Shown here piece after piece: positions 51,572 through 62,681 of a DNA stretch of 64,000 nucleotides; position 1 is the stretch's first letter; each line of letters starts with the position of its first letter. A program made the translations under genes and the position numbers. The notes under the pieces are model-generated. The model made no database searches and was not told where the DNA came from. It worked only from the letters and a program-made list of their open reading frames with translations. The DNA comes from Demequina gelatinilytica. Lineage in GTDB: Bacteria; Actinomycetota; Actinomycetes; Actinomycetales; Demequinaceae. The DNA is taken from positions 186,001-250,000 of the forward strand of contig NZ_BBLV01000001.1 in the NCBI RefSeq assembly GCF_000971115.1, given 5' to 3'.

Positions 51572-52753
51572 TCAGTCTGGCACCGCGGCGGGCGTGAGGC
51601 GCGAGGCGCGCACGGCTCCGACCACCACCGCGCTCATCGAGGCGATCGCGCCGCGCAGGGGCGCGCGCGGGGCGGACTCGGCGAGCACGCGGCCCTCGCG
51701 TGCGGCGATGTCGCAGGCACGCGGGTCCCACGGGAGCGGCCAGACCTCCGAGACACCCGCATGGCGGCCGAGCGCGGCAGCGATCGCGTCCTCGGGACGC
51801 GGACCCGCGACGGAGGCGCGGATCCGGTTGACCGCGACCACAGGTGCGGGGCCCTCGTGGTCCAGCAGCGCCTGCACCAGCCTCACCAGCTGGTGGGGCT
51901 CCGCTCCCCCGACAACGATCAGGGCATCCGCCTCCGCGAGCGCCTCGAGGGTGGCGACGTCTCGTCGCGGGCCCGCGGGCAAGGAGGTCTCCGCGCCCGC
52001 ATCGGCGGAAGCTGCGACATCGACGACCACGACGTCCGCCGCGCACCGCAGCGCGGGCCACAGCCGCGCGAGGCCGCCCGCGGTGACCTCCGGCCACCGT
52101 GCGGCACGCGTGAGACCCGTGAGGACACGGAGCCGGGGCGCGACGTCGAGGAGGTGGCGTTCGAGCGCAGCCGCCGCATCCTCGCCGCGCGCCGCGGCAC
52201 GCGCCACGGCCGCGATCCCGGGCGCCTCGTCCGCCAGCCCGAGCGCGCTCGCGACGGAAGCGCCGTACGTGTCGAGGTCGACGAGCACGGTCCGGTGCCC
52301 GGCGAGCGCGGCCTCCGCCGCCAGGTTCACCGCCACCGTGGTGCGCCCGGGAGCGCCGCCCGTGCCCCACACGGCGATGATCGCCCCGCCCCCGGTGTCG
52401 CGTGGCGGGGCGAACACCGGCGCCGCACGGGGCGTCGCGGCGAGCACGGCGTCGGCCAGACCCTCCTCGACCACGGGCAGCCCGAGCGCCGCGAGCCGCG
52501 GGGAGCTCCCGGGGCCCACCCCGACCAGCGCGACGCCGGCCGCGCGCAGCCCGGCGACGGTATCCGCGTCGAGGTGCGGCTGGTCCGAGACCACCACCAC
52601 CGTGCCCAGCCCCGCCCGCGCGACCGCGACGGCCTCGGCGAGGTCGGCGCATCGCCGTACCACCGTGATCCGGGGGTGCGCGTCGAGCTCGGCGACCACC
52701 CGCGACTCGTCCGAGCCACGCACGGCGACCACCACGCCGACCGGCAGGCTCAT
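51572..52753 (-). CDS. CpaE-like MinD/ParA family ATPase
   Basis: 393 residues. An N-terminal receiver-like domain without obvious phosphorylation site (1-115) is followed by a MinD/ParA fold. The P-loop is VWGTGGAPGRTTVAVNLAAE, a deviant Walker A with R in place of the second K, and Walker A' is TVLVDLDTYG. It resembles CpaE, which places Tad/Flp pili in the membrane, but no TadA, TadB or pilin genes are nearby. It overlaps the SAF gene (ATGA). Confidence 0.78.
   Translation of the reverse strand: MSLPVGVVVAVRGSDESRVVAELDAHPRITVVRRCADLAEAVAVARAGLGTVVVVSDQPHLDADTVAGLRAAGVALVGVGPGSSPRLAALGLPVVEEGLADAVLAATPRAAPVFAPPRDTGGGAIIAVWGTGGAPGRTTVAVNLAAEAALAGHRTVLVDLDTYGASVASALGLADEAPGIAAVARAAARGEDAAAALERHLLDVAPRLRVLTGLTRAARWPEVTAGGLARLWPALRCAADVVVVDVAASADAGAETSLPAGPRRDVATLEALAEADALIVVGGAEPHQLVRLVQALLDHEGPAPVVAVNRIRASVAGPRPEDAIAAALGRHAGVSEVWPLPWDPRACDIAAREGRVLAESAPRAPLRGAIASMSAVVVGAVRASRLTPAAVPD
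51574..51579 (-). promoter_or_regulatory. -10-like box CAGACT for leaderless DUF6912 gene
   Basis: Ends 6 nt before the ATG at 51567; C at the first position instead of T. Confidence 0.35.
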
Positions 52754-53355
52754 CCCTCCCCCACCACGGCGACGGCGTCGGCGTGCGCGAGCGCGTCCAG
52801 CAGGGCGCCGACCTGCTCCGCCTCCACGACCAGGTACACGGTCTCCCCGCCCAGCCCGAACCCGGCCTCGTCGCGCGACACGGAGGCGACCGTCAGCGCG
52901 TCCCCCACGCGCTCGGACGTGCCGCCGCCCGCAGGGGTCACCCAGACGTCCACCACGGCGCCGGTCCCGATCTCCGGGGCCACCGGGGACGTGGCCACCA
53001 CCGCGAGGCGCCTGCTGTCGTAGTCGCCGGCGTCGACGACCGCGGCCGCGGGGATCAGCTCGCCCTCGCCGACGGCCCGCGTGAGGACAGATCCCCACGG
53101 TGCGTGCGCGGGTGCCTCGAGGTACCCCCCACCGACGCGGACATGCGCGATCGCGACGGACGACTCGTCGAGGACCGTGCCCGGCGCGAGCTCCGCCGCG
53201 GCCGCGTACACGGGCACGGTGCGGTCCGCCGCCGCGAGCACGGACACCACCCCGGCCACGGCGATCGCGATGAGCAGCACGCCCACCACGAGCCGCGGGT
53301 CCCGCCAGCCGGGCGGGCGCATGCGCGCAGCGACCGGATGCGTCCCGTCTCTCAT
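52750..53355 (-). CDS. SAF domain protein (CpaB/RcpC-like)
   Basis: 201 residues. One N-terminal transmembrane helix (LVVGVLLIAIAVAGVVSVLAA) is followed by a SAF domain (AAELAPGTVLDESSVAIAHV, GSVLTRAVGEGELIPAAAV) and a beta-rich part ending in VYLVVEAEQVGALLDAL. CpaB/RcpC proteins help pilus assembly in the periplasm. Its neighbour is the CpaE-like gene; the two form a short operon. A GGGGGG-TGACC stretch precedes the ATG. Confidence 0.78.
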   Translation of the reverse strand: MRDGTHPVAARMRPPGWRDPRLVVGVLLIAIAVAGVVSVLAAADRTVPVYAAAAELAPGTVLDESSVAIAHVRVGGGYLEAPAHAPWGSVLTRAVGEGELIPAAAVVDAGDYDSRRLAVVATSPVAPEIGTGAVVDVWVTPAGGGTSERVGDALTVASVSRDEAGFGLGGETVYLVVEAEQVGALLDALAHADAVAVVGEG

Positions 53356-53454
53356 GGTCACCCCCCAGGCGACAGGTTCGATGGCGCCATCATGCCTGGT
53401 GCGCGCGCCGACCGGAAGGCTTGTGGACACCGCACGCGCGCTCCCGCGCCGTGT

Positions 53455-53460
53455 CACAAT
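53455..53460 (+). promoter_or_regulatory. -10-like box CACAAT of the HTH gene
   Basis: Ends 6 nt before the GTG at 53467; C at the first position. Confidence 0.35.
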
Positions 53461-53466
53461 GGCGAG

Positions 53467-53688
53467 GTGCCGCCCAGGTTCCTCAAGCTCAGCGACGTTC
53501 AGGAGATCCTGAACATCTCCTCCCAGCAGGCGTACGCGCTCGTGCGCTCCGGGGACCTGCCGGCGATCCAGGTGGGCGGCCGCGGGCAGTGGCGTGTGGA
53601 CGAGGCGGAGCTCGAGAGCTACATCGCCCGCCAGTACGCCGCGGCACGCGAGCACCTGCGCGAGCGCGAGGCCGGCCAGGCCGGCTAG
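53467..53688 (+). CDS. Small helix-turn-helix protein (excisionase/MerR-like)
   Basis: 73 residues. LKLSDVQEILNISSQQAYALVRSG and the wing-like AIQVGGRGQWRVDEAELESYI match the small HTH_17/excisionase-type DNA-binding domain, with a charged C-terminal helix (AAREHLREREAG). It is a likely transcription factor; the target is unknown. Its last 4 nt overlap the convergent gene at 53685. Confidence 0.8.
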   Translation: MPPRFLKLSDVQEILNISSQQAYALVRSGDLPAIQVGGRGQWRVDEAELESYIARQYAAAREHLREREAGQAG

Positions 53689-54191
53689 GCCGGGCGCACC
53701 GCCAGCAGCGAGGCGAGCGGGACCGTGCGGACGGTCCGGTCCGCCACAAGATCGAGGTGGTCGGCACCCACCGCCGCGATCCGGCCCGCCCAGCGCCCCG
53801 CGGAGGTGTCCACGGCCACGGGGTCGCCGGTGGCGGCGAGCTCCCGCAGCACGGTGCCCACGCCCATGCGGCGGCGGACCTCGGTGAGGTGCGCCACCGC
53901 GGTGCCGACCCCCTCGATCATCGCGATCGCGTCGAGGGGGACCAGCACCTGACCGCGCGGGTCCTCGAGCAGCACCCAGGCCCCCGCCGCATCGGCCACC
54001 GTGCCCGCCACCGTCGCCCCGTCGACGAGCACCGCGCGCACGGACGCTCCCTCCCGGGCGAGCAGCCGGCTGGCCAAGCCCACGCGGGCCCGCTCGTCGC
54101 GCTCGCGCTCGGCGATCTCCGCGTCCCAGCCGCGGCGGTCGACGCCATCGAGGCTCGCCTCGAGATCCGCGAACAGTCGGTCCCAACGCAT
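53685..54191 (-). CDS. Hypothetical protein
   Basis: 168 residues, starting MRWDRLFADLEASLDGVDRRG. A charged N-terminal helix (12-45) precedes two small beta modules (AVLVDGATVAGTVADAAGAWVLL and TSAGRWAGRIAAVGADHLDLV), reminiscent of an SH3/LSm-like fold. There is no signal peptide. TAACGT lies 6 nt before the ATG. It is conserved in position beside the HTH, LysM and secA genes as far as I recall, but no function is known. Confidence 0.65.
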   Translation of the reverse strand: MRWDRLFADLEASLDGVDRRGWDAEIAERERDERARVGLASRLLAREGASVRAVLVDGATVAGTVADAAGAWVLLEDPRGQVLVPLDAIAMIEGVGTAVAHLTEVRRRMGVGTVLRELAATGDPVAVDTSAGRWAGRIAAVGADHLDLVADRTVRTVPLASLLAVRPA

Positions 54192-54197
54192 GCGGTC

Positions 54198-54203
54198 ACG
54201 TTA
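54198..54203 (-). promoter_or_regulatory. -10 box TAACGT for leaderless gene at 54191
   Basis: Ends 6 nt before the ATG. Confidence 0.5.
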
Positions 54204-54306
54204 GCCGCCCGTCCACCACGCGTCACCGCCCTCTGGACAATTGCCGCACAACGGACTACATCAGGAGGTATCAAAAATCATCAAACAGCATCAATAAGGA
54301 GCAAAG

Positions 54307-54999
54307 ATGATCGAACAGGCAGGTGGCACCCAGGGCAGGACCCTCGCACCGACCTCGGCTCCGACCCGGACGGGCGACGCGACGGCCCTGCTCGCCGCGC
54401 TCGCAGCGCTGACGTTGGGCCCCGCATCGGGGCTCCTCGCGTGGCGGGCGTGCGCGCGCCTCGACCTCCAGGTGTGGGCTCCGGGAGACCTCGTCGCGAT
54501 CGGCGCGGGGGCCCTCGGCGCGGCGCTCGCGGCACGCTTCGTGCTCGACGTGCTGCTCGCCCTGACGGCGCAGCTGCGCGGCGCTGCCGCTCCACGCTCG
54601 TCGGGCCGGTGGGCACGGTCCGTCGCGGCGCTGCTCGCCGCACTGATCCTGGGAGCGGGAGGGGCCCACGCCGCGGAGCCGCCGCCGTCAGCAGGATGGC
54701 TCCCCGCCACGGGCTCGTCGGCCTCGTCATCGTCGCCCCCGCCGGCGGCCACGTCCGACCCCACGCCCGCGCCGGCACCGGCCGCTCCCGAGCCCGCGCT
54801 CCACGTGGTGGTGCGCGGCGAGAGCCTGTGGTCGATCACCTCCGCAGCGCTCGGCGCGGACGCCACGCCCGCCGCCGTCGCCGAGGCGTGGCCCGTGCTC
54901 TACGAGCACAACCGCGCCCGCATCGGCGCGGATGCGGACCTCATCCATCCGGGCCTGCGCCTCCGCCTCCCCGAGGGCCTCCGCGAGGCACGGTCATGA
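54307..54999 (+). CDS. Membrane-anchored LysM protein
   Basis: 230 residues. Two or three N-terminal hydrophobic segments (about 22-45, 57-80 and 101-117), then a Pro/Ser/Thr-rich linker (121-160), and one LysM domain (HVVVRGESLWSITSAALG through HPGLRLRLPEG, about 163-222), which binds peptidoglycan on the outer side of the membrane. AAGGAG lies 6 nt before the ATG. It overlaps the Rv3235-like gene by ATGA. An enzyme domain is missing, so it is probably a structural or adaptor protein. Confidence 0.83.
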   Translation: MIEQAGGTQGRTLAPTSAPTRTGDATALLAALAALTLGPASGLLAWRACARLDLQVWAPGDLVAIGAGALGAALAARFVLDVLLALTAQLRGAAAPRSSGRWARSVAALLAALILGAGGAHAAEPPPSAGWLPATGSSASSSSPPPAATSDPTPAPAPAAPEPALHVVVRGESLWSITSAALGADATPAAVAEAWPVLYEHNRARIGADADLIHPGLRLRLPEGLREARS

Positions 55000-55388
55000 G
55001 CGCCGAGCCCGCCTGGGCGCCGCGGCCGCCCCGGCCCGACGTCTACGGGCGCACGCGTGCGGTGCTCGGCGACCCGACTCCGCTCGCCTGCACCGCCGCG
55101 CTCACCGCGATCGAGGTGGTCCACGGCGGGGACGGGCTCGACACCCTCCTGCGCTGGATCACCCCCGAGGTACGCGAGCGTCTCGCACGCCAGCACTCCC
55201 TCGCGCGACGGATCGGACGCCATGGCGGGGTCGCGGCGCGCATCGTCCGCGCGCGGGCGTGCCGCGTCTCGCCCCGCGCGACCGAGGTTGCCGTGATCGC
55301 CCAGATCGGCAGCCATGCACGCGCGATCGCGATCAGGCTCGAGGACCTCGCCGGGCGCTGGGTCATCACGGTGCTCGACATCGGCTGA
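54996..55388 (+). CDS. Rv3235-family protein
   Basis: 130 residues. Pro/Arg-rich N-terminus, then a conserved alpha/beta domain (CTAALTAIEVVHGGDGLDTLLRWITPEV, 32-59; RVSPRATEVAVIAQIGSHARAIAIRLEDLAGRW, about 90-122). It matches the small actinobacterial Rv3235 family that sits near secA. Possible role in secretion or regulation is unproven. It is translationally coupled to the LysM gene. Confidence 0.75.
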   Translation: MSAEPAWAPRPPRPDVYGRTRAVLGDPTPLACTAALTAIEVVHGGDGLDTLLRWITPEVRERLARQHSLARRIGRHGGVAARIVRARACRVSPRATEVAVIAQIGSHARAIAIRLEDLAGRWVITVLDIG

Positions 55389-55409
55389 GGCGCCAAGCCC
55401 GGGGACGCG

Positions 55410-55443
55410 ACGAGGGCGGCCACCCTGGGGTGGCCGCCCTCGT
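55410..55443. terminator. 16-bp perfect hairpin, bidirectional terminator
   Basis: ACGAGGGCGGCCACCC-TG-GGGTGGCCGCCCTCGT between the convergent Rv3235-like and secA genes. Confidence 0.85.
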
Positions 55444-55464
55444 CCGGCGTCGGGGTGCGCGGGG

Positions 55465-58347
<2,883 letters not shown>

Positions 58348-58394
58348 GTCGCACTCCTCGCGAATCCTGGTAAGTCCCCGACCATCGTAGGCGG

Positions 58395-59279
58395 TCAGTG
58401 GATGCTCTCCGGCTCGTCTCGCTGAGGGCGCAACAGGACGATCGCGGCGGCGAGCGCGATGCCGCCGACGATGCCGCTCCAACCGAGCCGCTCACCGAAC
58501 ACGATCGATGCGAGCACGGCCGCCACGAGCGGCTCGAGGAACGACACCACGGTCGCGACGAACGGGGGGACGGTGCGGAGCCCGCCGAGGTAGAGGACGT
58601 ACGCGAGCGCCGTGACCCCGACGCCCATACCGATGGTGAGCACCCAGCCGTACGCGTCCGAGGCTGCGCCGAGACCCGCGAAGGCTGCGGCGGGCACCAG
58701 GATGATCCCTCCGAGCGTGAACGCGAAGGCGGTGTGCTCGACCGGGCCGAGGCCCTCGACCTCGCCCCGGTTGACCACGGTGATGGCGGCGAACGATGCC
58801 CCCGCAGCGAGCGCGATCACCGCGCCCCAGCCGCCGGAACCTCCCGCGTTGAGCGAGCCGCCGAGCAGTGCGGCGAGGCCTCCCAGAGCGAGCACGAGCG
58901 CGGCGACGGTGGTCGCGGGCGGCCGCACGCGCGTGCGCCACCAGTCCCAGAGGGCCACGAACACCGGCGCCGAGCCGATGCCGATGAGCGTCGCGACACC
59001 CACGGACGATGCGGCGATCGCGGAGAAGAAGCACGCCTCGAACAGCGCCGTGAGGGCGCCGGTGACCATGGCGCGGCGCAGCGCCGGTCCGGTGAGCATC
59101 CGGAGCGCTCCCCGCGCCGCGAGGTACGCGAGCAGCGCGAGCCCGGCGACGAGCATGCGCCACATCGCGATCGACAGGGCGCCGATGCCGGCATGGTCGC
59201 CGAGCATCGTCCCCAGCACGCCGCCGAAGCCCCACAGGGTGGCCGCGGCGACCACGGACGCGAAATGGCGGGGCTGCAC
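58395..59279 (-). CDS. EamA/DMT family transporter
   Basis: 294 residues with ten transmembrane helices in two EamA repeats (about 8-140 and 150-285). [24 protein letters not shown] is the conserved end of repeat 2, and the C-terminus ends in a short charged tail. The substrate is unknown (amino acid or metabolite efflux in this family). It is read toward secA with 47 nt between. TAGATT lies 6 nt before the GTG. Confidence 0.85.
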   Translation of the reverse strand: MQPRHFASVVAAATLWGFGGVLGTMLGDHAGIGALSIAMWRMLVAGLALLAYLAARGALRMLTGPALRRAMVTGALTALFEACFFSAIAASSVGVATLIGIGSAPVFVALWDWWRTRVRPPATTVAALVLALGGLAALLGGSLNAGGSGGWGAVIALAAGASFAAITVVNRGEVEGLGPVEHTAFAFTLGGIILVPAAAFAGLGAASDAYGWVLTIGMGVGVTALAYVLYLGGLRTVPPFVATVVSFLEPLVAAVLASIVFGERLGWSGIVGGIALAAAIVLLRPQRDEPESIH

Positions 59280-59285
59280 CCGGGG

Positions 59286-59291
59286 AATCTA
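59286..59291 (-). promoter_or_regulatory. -10 box TAGATT for leaderless EamA gene
   Basis: Ends 6 nt before the GTG at 59279. Confidence 0.55.
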
Positions 59292-59319
59292 CCCGGGCGC
59301 AGCCCCGCCGCGACAGACC

Positions 59320-59973
59320 TCAGGCGGTCTCGCGCTCCTGCGCCTCGCTCTCGCTCTGCTCGAGGTGGATCACTCCGTACGTCCAGCCGCGGCGACGGTA
59401 GACCGCCGAGGCGAGGCCGGAGTCGAGATCGTGGAAGAGGAAGAAGTCGTGGCCCACGAGCTCCATCTGGTCGACGGCATCGGCGATGCTCATCGGCGCG
59501 GCGGCGTGGGTCTTGGATCGGATGATGATCGGGGTGCCGTCGATCGGGATCTCGCGGTGCGAGCCCTCCGGGGCGCCCTCCCAGGCCTCGACGCTGGTCG
59601 CGCGGTCCTCGTCGACCGCGGGCAGCTCGTCGATCGGCGCGGGCACCGTGTGGAGCCCGGCCTTGCCCTGGTGGCGGTGCGCCTTGCGCTCATGGAGCTT
59701 GCGCAGCTGCTCCGTGAGCTTCTGCATCGCGCCGTCGAGGGCGACGTAGCGGTCCTCCGCCGTCGCCTCCGCACGCACCACTCCGCGGCCGCGCACCGTG
59801 ATCTCGACGCGCTCGCGATCGTTGGCCTGCTTGGGATTCCTCTCATGGACCACATGTACGTCCGCCCGCGTCGCGCGCGGGGCGAGGGACTCGACCTTCT
59901 CCATCTTCTCGAAGATCTTCTGCCGCATGTCCTCGGAGACCTTGGTGTGGCGTCCCACGATGGCGATGTCCAT
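59320..59973 (-). CDS. hpf: Ribosome hibernation-promoting factor, long form
   Basis: 217 residues. The N-terminal HPF/RaiA domain (MDIAIVGRHTKVSEDMRQ, YVALDGAMQKLTEQLRKLHERK, 1-105) is followed by a charged linker and a C-terminal dimerisation domain (GHDFFLFHDLDSGLASAVYRRRGWTYGVIHL, about 178-208). Long-form HPF makes 100S ribosome dimers in the stationary phase. GAAGGAG lies 8 nt before the ATG. It sits between secA/EamA and comF, as in mycobacteria. Confidence 0.95.
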   Translation of the reverse strand: MDIAIVGRHTKVSEDMRQKIFEKMEKVESLAPRATRADVHVVHERNPKQANDRERVEITVRGRGVVRAEATAEDRYVALDGAMQKLTEQLRKLHERKAHRHQGKAGLHTVPAPIDELPAVDEDRATSVEAWEGAPEGSHREIPIDGTPIIIRSKTHAAAPMSIADAVDQMELVGHDFFLFHDLDSGLASAVYRRRGWTYGVIHLEQSESEAQERETA

Positions 59974-60122
59974 GACGAAAACTCCTTCACTGTCGCTGAA
60001 GCCCGCGCACGGGCTCGGGGCAAGGGGTCGGCGCCTGTCGCGCCCGGGGCATCACCTCCTCGCCATGAAGGTGTCCGACGTTCTTCGTCGTCCTGGACCT
60101 CCCACCATAGACCCCCGCGCGG

Positions 60123-60848
60123 TCACGCGCGACGGACCACCGGTCCTTGTCCCGGACCCTCGGCGGATGCCAGCACGAGCGCGGCGACCGGGACCAACGG
60201 GGAGGCCGCGAGCGCCTGCGTCGCACGCGCGAGCGTGGCGCCCGTGGTGAGCACATCGTCGACCAGCAGCGCCGCCGTGGGGCGGGGGTCGCGCCAGGCT
60301 GCTCGCGTGGGTCGGGGAGGCCCCGCGCGCCATCGTCCGCGATCGCCCGCGCCCCGCGAGGACCCCCGGGCGGGCCTCAGCACGGCACGCACCGTCGCCT
60401 CCACGCCTCCGCGCGCGAGCCCTGCCGCCGCGGCGCGCGCGAGGACGGCGGGAACGTCGACCCCCCGCCGGCGGGTGTGGGCGGCGCGCGCCGGGCACGG
60501 CACCACCGTCACCGTGGCGGCAACGTCGCGGAGCGCCGGCACGAGCGCATGCGCCGCCCTCTCCATCGCGGGGACCAGCAGCGACCCCAGATCGCGGCGT
60601 CCGCTGTCCTTCCACGCGGCGATCGCGCCGTGCACGGGACCGTCGAGGGGCGCGATCGACCACACCGCGAACGGGGGCTCCATCGCGGACAGGCGCGGCG
60701 CCCCCGACTCGCACCGCAGCGGGCGCTCCCACCACGGCGCCTCGCAGGCCTCGCACCAGCGCACATCGGGCTCGCGACAGCCGGGGCATGCGACCGGCAC
60801 CACGAGCCGCGCGAGCAGCGCTCCCGGGCCTCGCGGGCGTGCGTCCAT
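60123..60848 (-). CDS. comF: ComF family phosphoribosyltransferase-like protein
   Basis: 241 residues. Zinc finger CPGC and CEAC (about 20-36) at the N-terminus, then a phosphoribosyltransferase fold with ALLVDDVLTTGATLARATQALA near 201-222, the PRPP-binding loop. The family is tied to DNA uptake in competent bacteria, but in Actinobacteria its role is unclear. ATG 60848 is chosen as the last start before the zinc finger; an in-frame ATG at 60935 would add 29 mostly basic residues. Confidence 0.88.
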   Translation of the reverse strand: MDARPRGPGALLARLVVPVACPGCREPDVRWCEACEAPWWERPLRCESGAPRLSAMEPPFAVWSIAPLDGPVHGAIAAWKDSGRRDLGSLLVPAMERAAHALVPALRDVAATVTVVPCPARAAHTRRRGVDVPAVLARAAAAGLARGGVEATVRAVLRPARGSSRGAGDRGRWRAGPPRPTRAAWRDPRPTAALLVDDVLTTGATLARATQALAASPLVPVAALVLASAEGPGQGPVVRRA

Positions 60849-60956
60849 CGGCCCACGGTCGGCCGCGCGCCGCGGGCGCGCCTCCCGGCACGCGCCGCCC
60901 GGGGACGATGCGCGGGGCGCCCGGTCCGGGGACATCGCCCCGGCGGGAGAGCAGGC

Positions 60957-62681
60957 TCAGCCCGCGTACGCGAGATCGTCGATCCCGCTCGCGATGGTCG
61001 ACCAGGCGGTGCCGGCGCGCTCGCGCACCGTGCCGTCGGCGGCCACGAGCGTGATCGAGCGGTCGCCGTGACGCGCCGAGATCGCGACGGCATCCGCGAC
61101 CGCGAGGTCCTCGGTGGTCCGACCGCCGACCGACACGATCCACAGCGGCACGGAGTCCGAGCCCTCGGCAGCGCCGAGCAGCGCGACGGAGAGGTCGTCC
61201 ACCCAGATCGCATCGGTGACGGTGCCGATGTTCGCACCCACCTGCATCGGCTCGCCGACGCTGAGCGGCTCGCCCGACTCCGAGCGGACCACCTCAGCGA
61301 CCTCGACCACGGTCTGAGCACCCGACTGCGACACGACCACCAGGCGTGCACCGTCACGCGACGGCACCACCTGCTCGACGGTCCGCCCCGCGAGCCAGCG
61401 CGCGTCGAGAGCGGTCTCGACGCCGTCGGCGGAGACCGCGATGACGGACTCCGGCTCGTTCGCCTCCGCGGTCCACACGAATCCGTAGCGGTCGAAGCCG
61501 GGCGGCACCAGCGAGGATCCCTCGACGAGCGTGGTCACCTCCATGATGCCCTGCGGCTCGCCCGCATCGGCCGGGACGACGAGCGAGTCGATCCCGCCCG
61601 CGAGCGCATCCGAGGCGACGATGCTGGTGGAGCCGACGCGGAAGGCCGTGCGCGTGCCGTCGTAGGACGTCGCGAGGTTGTTCGCCCCCTCGGGGAGCGC
61701 ACCCACCTGGTCGGGCACCACGCGGACCTCCTCGCCGTCCCACAGCCCGAGCCTGCCGTCGATGAAGAGCGCCGCGACGCTCGCGGGGACGGGCTCGCGC
61801 GACAGCGTGTTCTGCGGGTCCGTGGTCAGCGGCACCCCGCCGACCGTGACATCGACCTCGCGGACCCCCGGCAGCGCGGTGAGGGTGAGCCGCAGCTGCT
61901 GCTCCGCGAGCACACGCTCCTCGGCCGTCCCCGCCGACTGCGCCGCGAGCTGCACCTTCGCCACGCCGTCGGTCACCACCACGGAGTCGACCGCAAGCGC
62001 CGAGCCCGCCGGGAAGCCCGTGGTCACCGCGTTCGCGAGCCACGGCGACGGTCCGGCCACCAGCTCGCTCGCGGCCCACGTCGCGATGTTCGCCTGCGGC
62101 AGCCAGCGCTGCTCGGGCACCACCGTGGTGCCGTCGGCGGACGCGAACACGAGCGTCACGGGAAGGAACACCTGGTTGAAGGTCGCCTCCGCGACCAGGG
62201 AGCCGTTGTCGAGCCCGCCGATGCGCCACTGGTTCGCGACCGAGCGCTCGACCTCGAACTCCAGCTGCGCCTGGGTGCCGGCCTGCGCCTCGACCATGCG
62301 CCCCGCATCGTCCAGCCTCGCCGCCACGGGGACGGAGTACGTCACCAGCCCCGCCGCCTCGTCGTAGTCCTGGGTGAGCGCGCCCGAGTCGAAGACCGTG
62401 ACCTGGGCGAGCGGGTCCCACTCGGCGCGCGCCGGGACCGTCAGGTACTCGCGCGCCACCGTGAAGTCGGAGGCGAAGCCCGCCGCGGTCGCCTCGATGA
62501 AGCCCGACACGATCGCGTTGACGCTGTCGTCCATCTGCGGGCCCTCCGCGAACGGCACCAGAGGCTCGGCGCCCTCGACCTCGCCCGAGCCCTCGTTGAC
62601 CGCTCCCGTGGTGGGGATCACGGCGCAGGCGCCGAGCGCGAGCGCGGCACCGGCGCACACCGCGGCGAACCTCAGCCTCAT
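60957..62681 (-). CDS. lpqB: Lipoprotein LpqB, partner of MtrB
   Basis: 574 residues. Signal MRLRFAAVCAGAALALGAC with lipobox L-G-A-C, a GerMN domain at about 190-310, and a C-terminal LpqB beta-propeller domain. LpqB interacts with the extracellular part of MtrB and helps set MtrA activity in mycobacteria. It follows mtrB with an ATGA overlap; AAGGAGG lies 7 nt before its start. Confidence 0.94.
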   Translation of the reverse strand: MRLRFAAVCAGAALALGACAVIPTTGAVNEGSGEVEGAEPLVPFAEGPQMDDSVNAIVSGFIEATAAGFASDFTVAREYLTVPARAEWDPLAQVTVFDSGALTQDYDEAAGLVTYSVPVAARLDDAGRMVEAQAGTQAQLEFEVERSVANQWRIGGLDNGSLVAEATFNQVFLPVTLVFASADGTTVVPEQRWLPQANIATWAASELVAGPSPWLANAVTTGFPAGSALAVDSVVVTDGVAKVQLAAQSAGTAEERVLAEQQLRLTLTALPGVREVDVTVGGVPLTTDPQNTLSREPVPASVAALFIDGRLGLWDGEEVRVVPDQVGALPEGANNLATSYDGTRTAFRVGSTSIVASDALAGGIDSLVVPADAGEPQGIMEVTTLVEGSSLVPPGFDRYGFVWTAEANEPESVIAVSADGVETALDARWLAGRTVEQVVPSRDGARLVVVSQSGAQTVVEVAEVVRSESGEPLSVGEPMQVGANIGTVTDAIWVDDLSVALLGAAEGSDSVPLWIVSVGGRTTEDLAVADAVAISARHGDRSITLVAADGTVRERAGTAWSTIASGIDDLAYAG

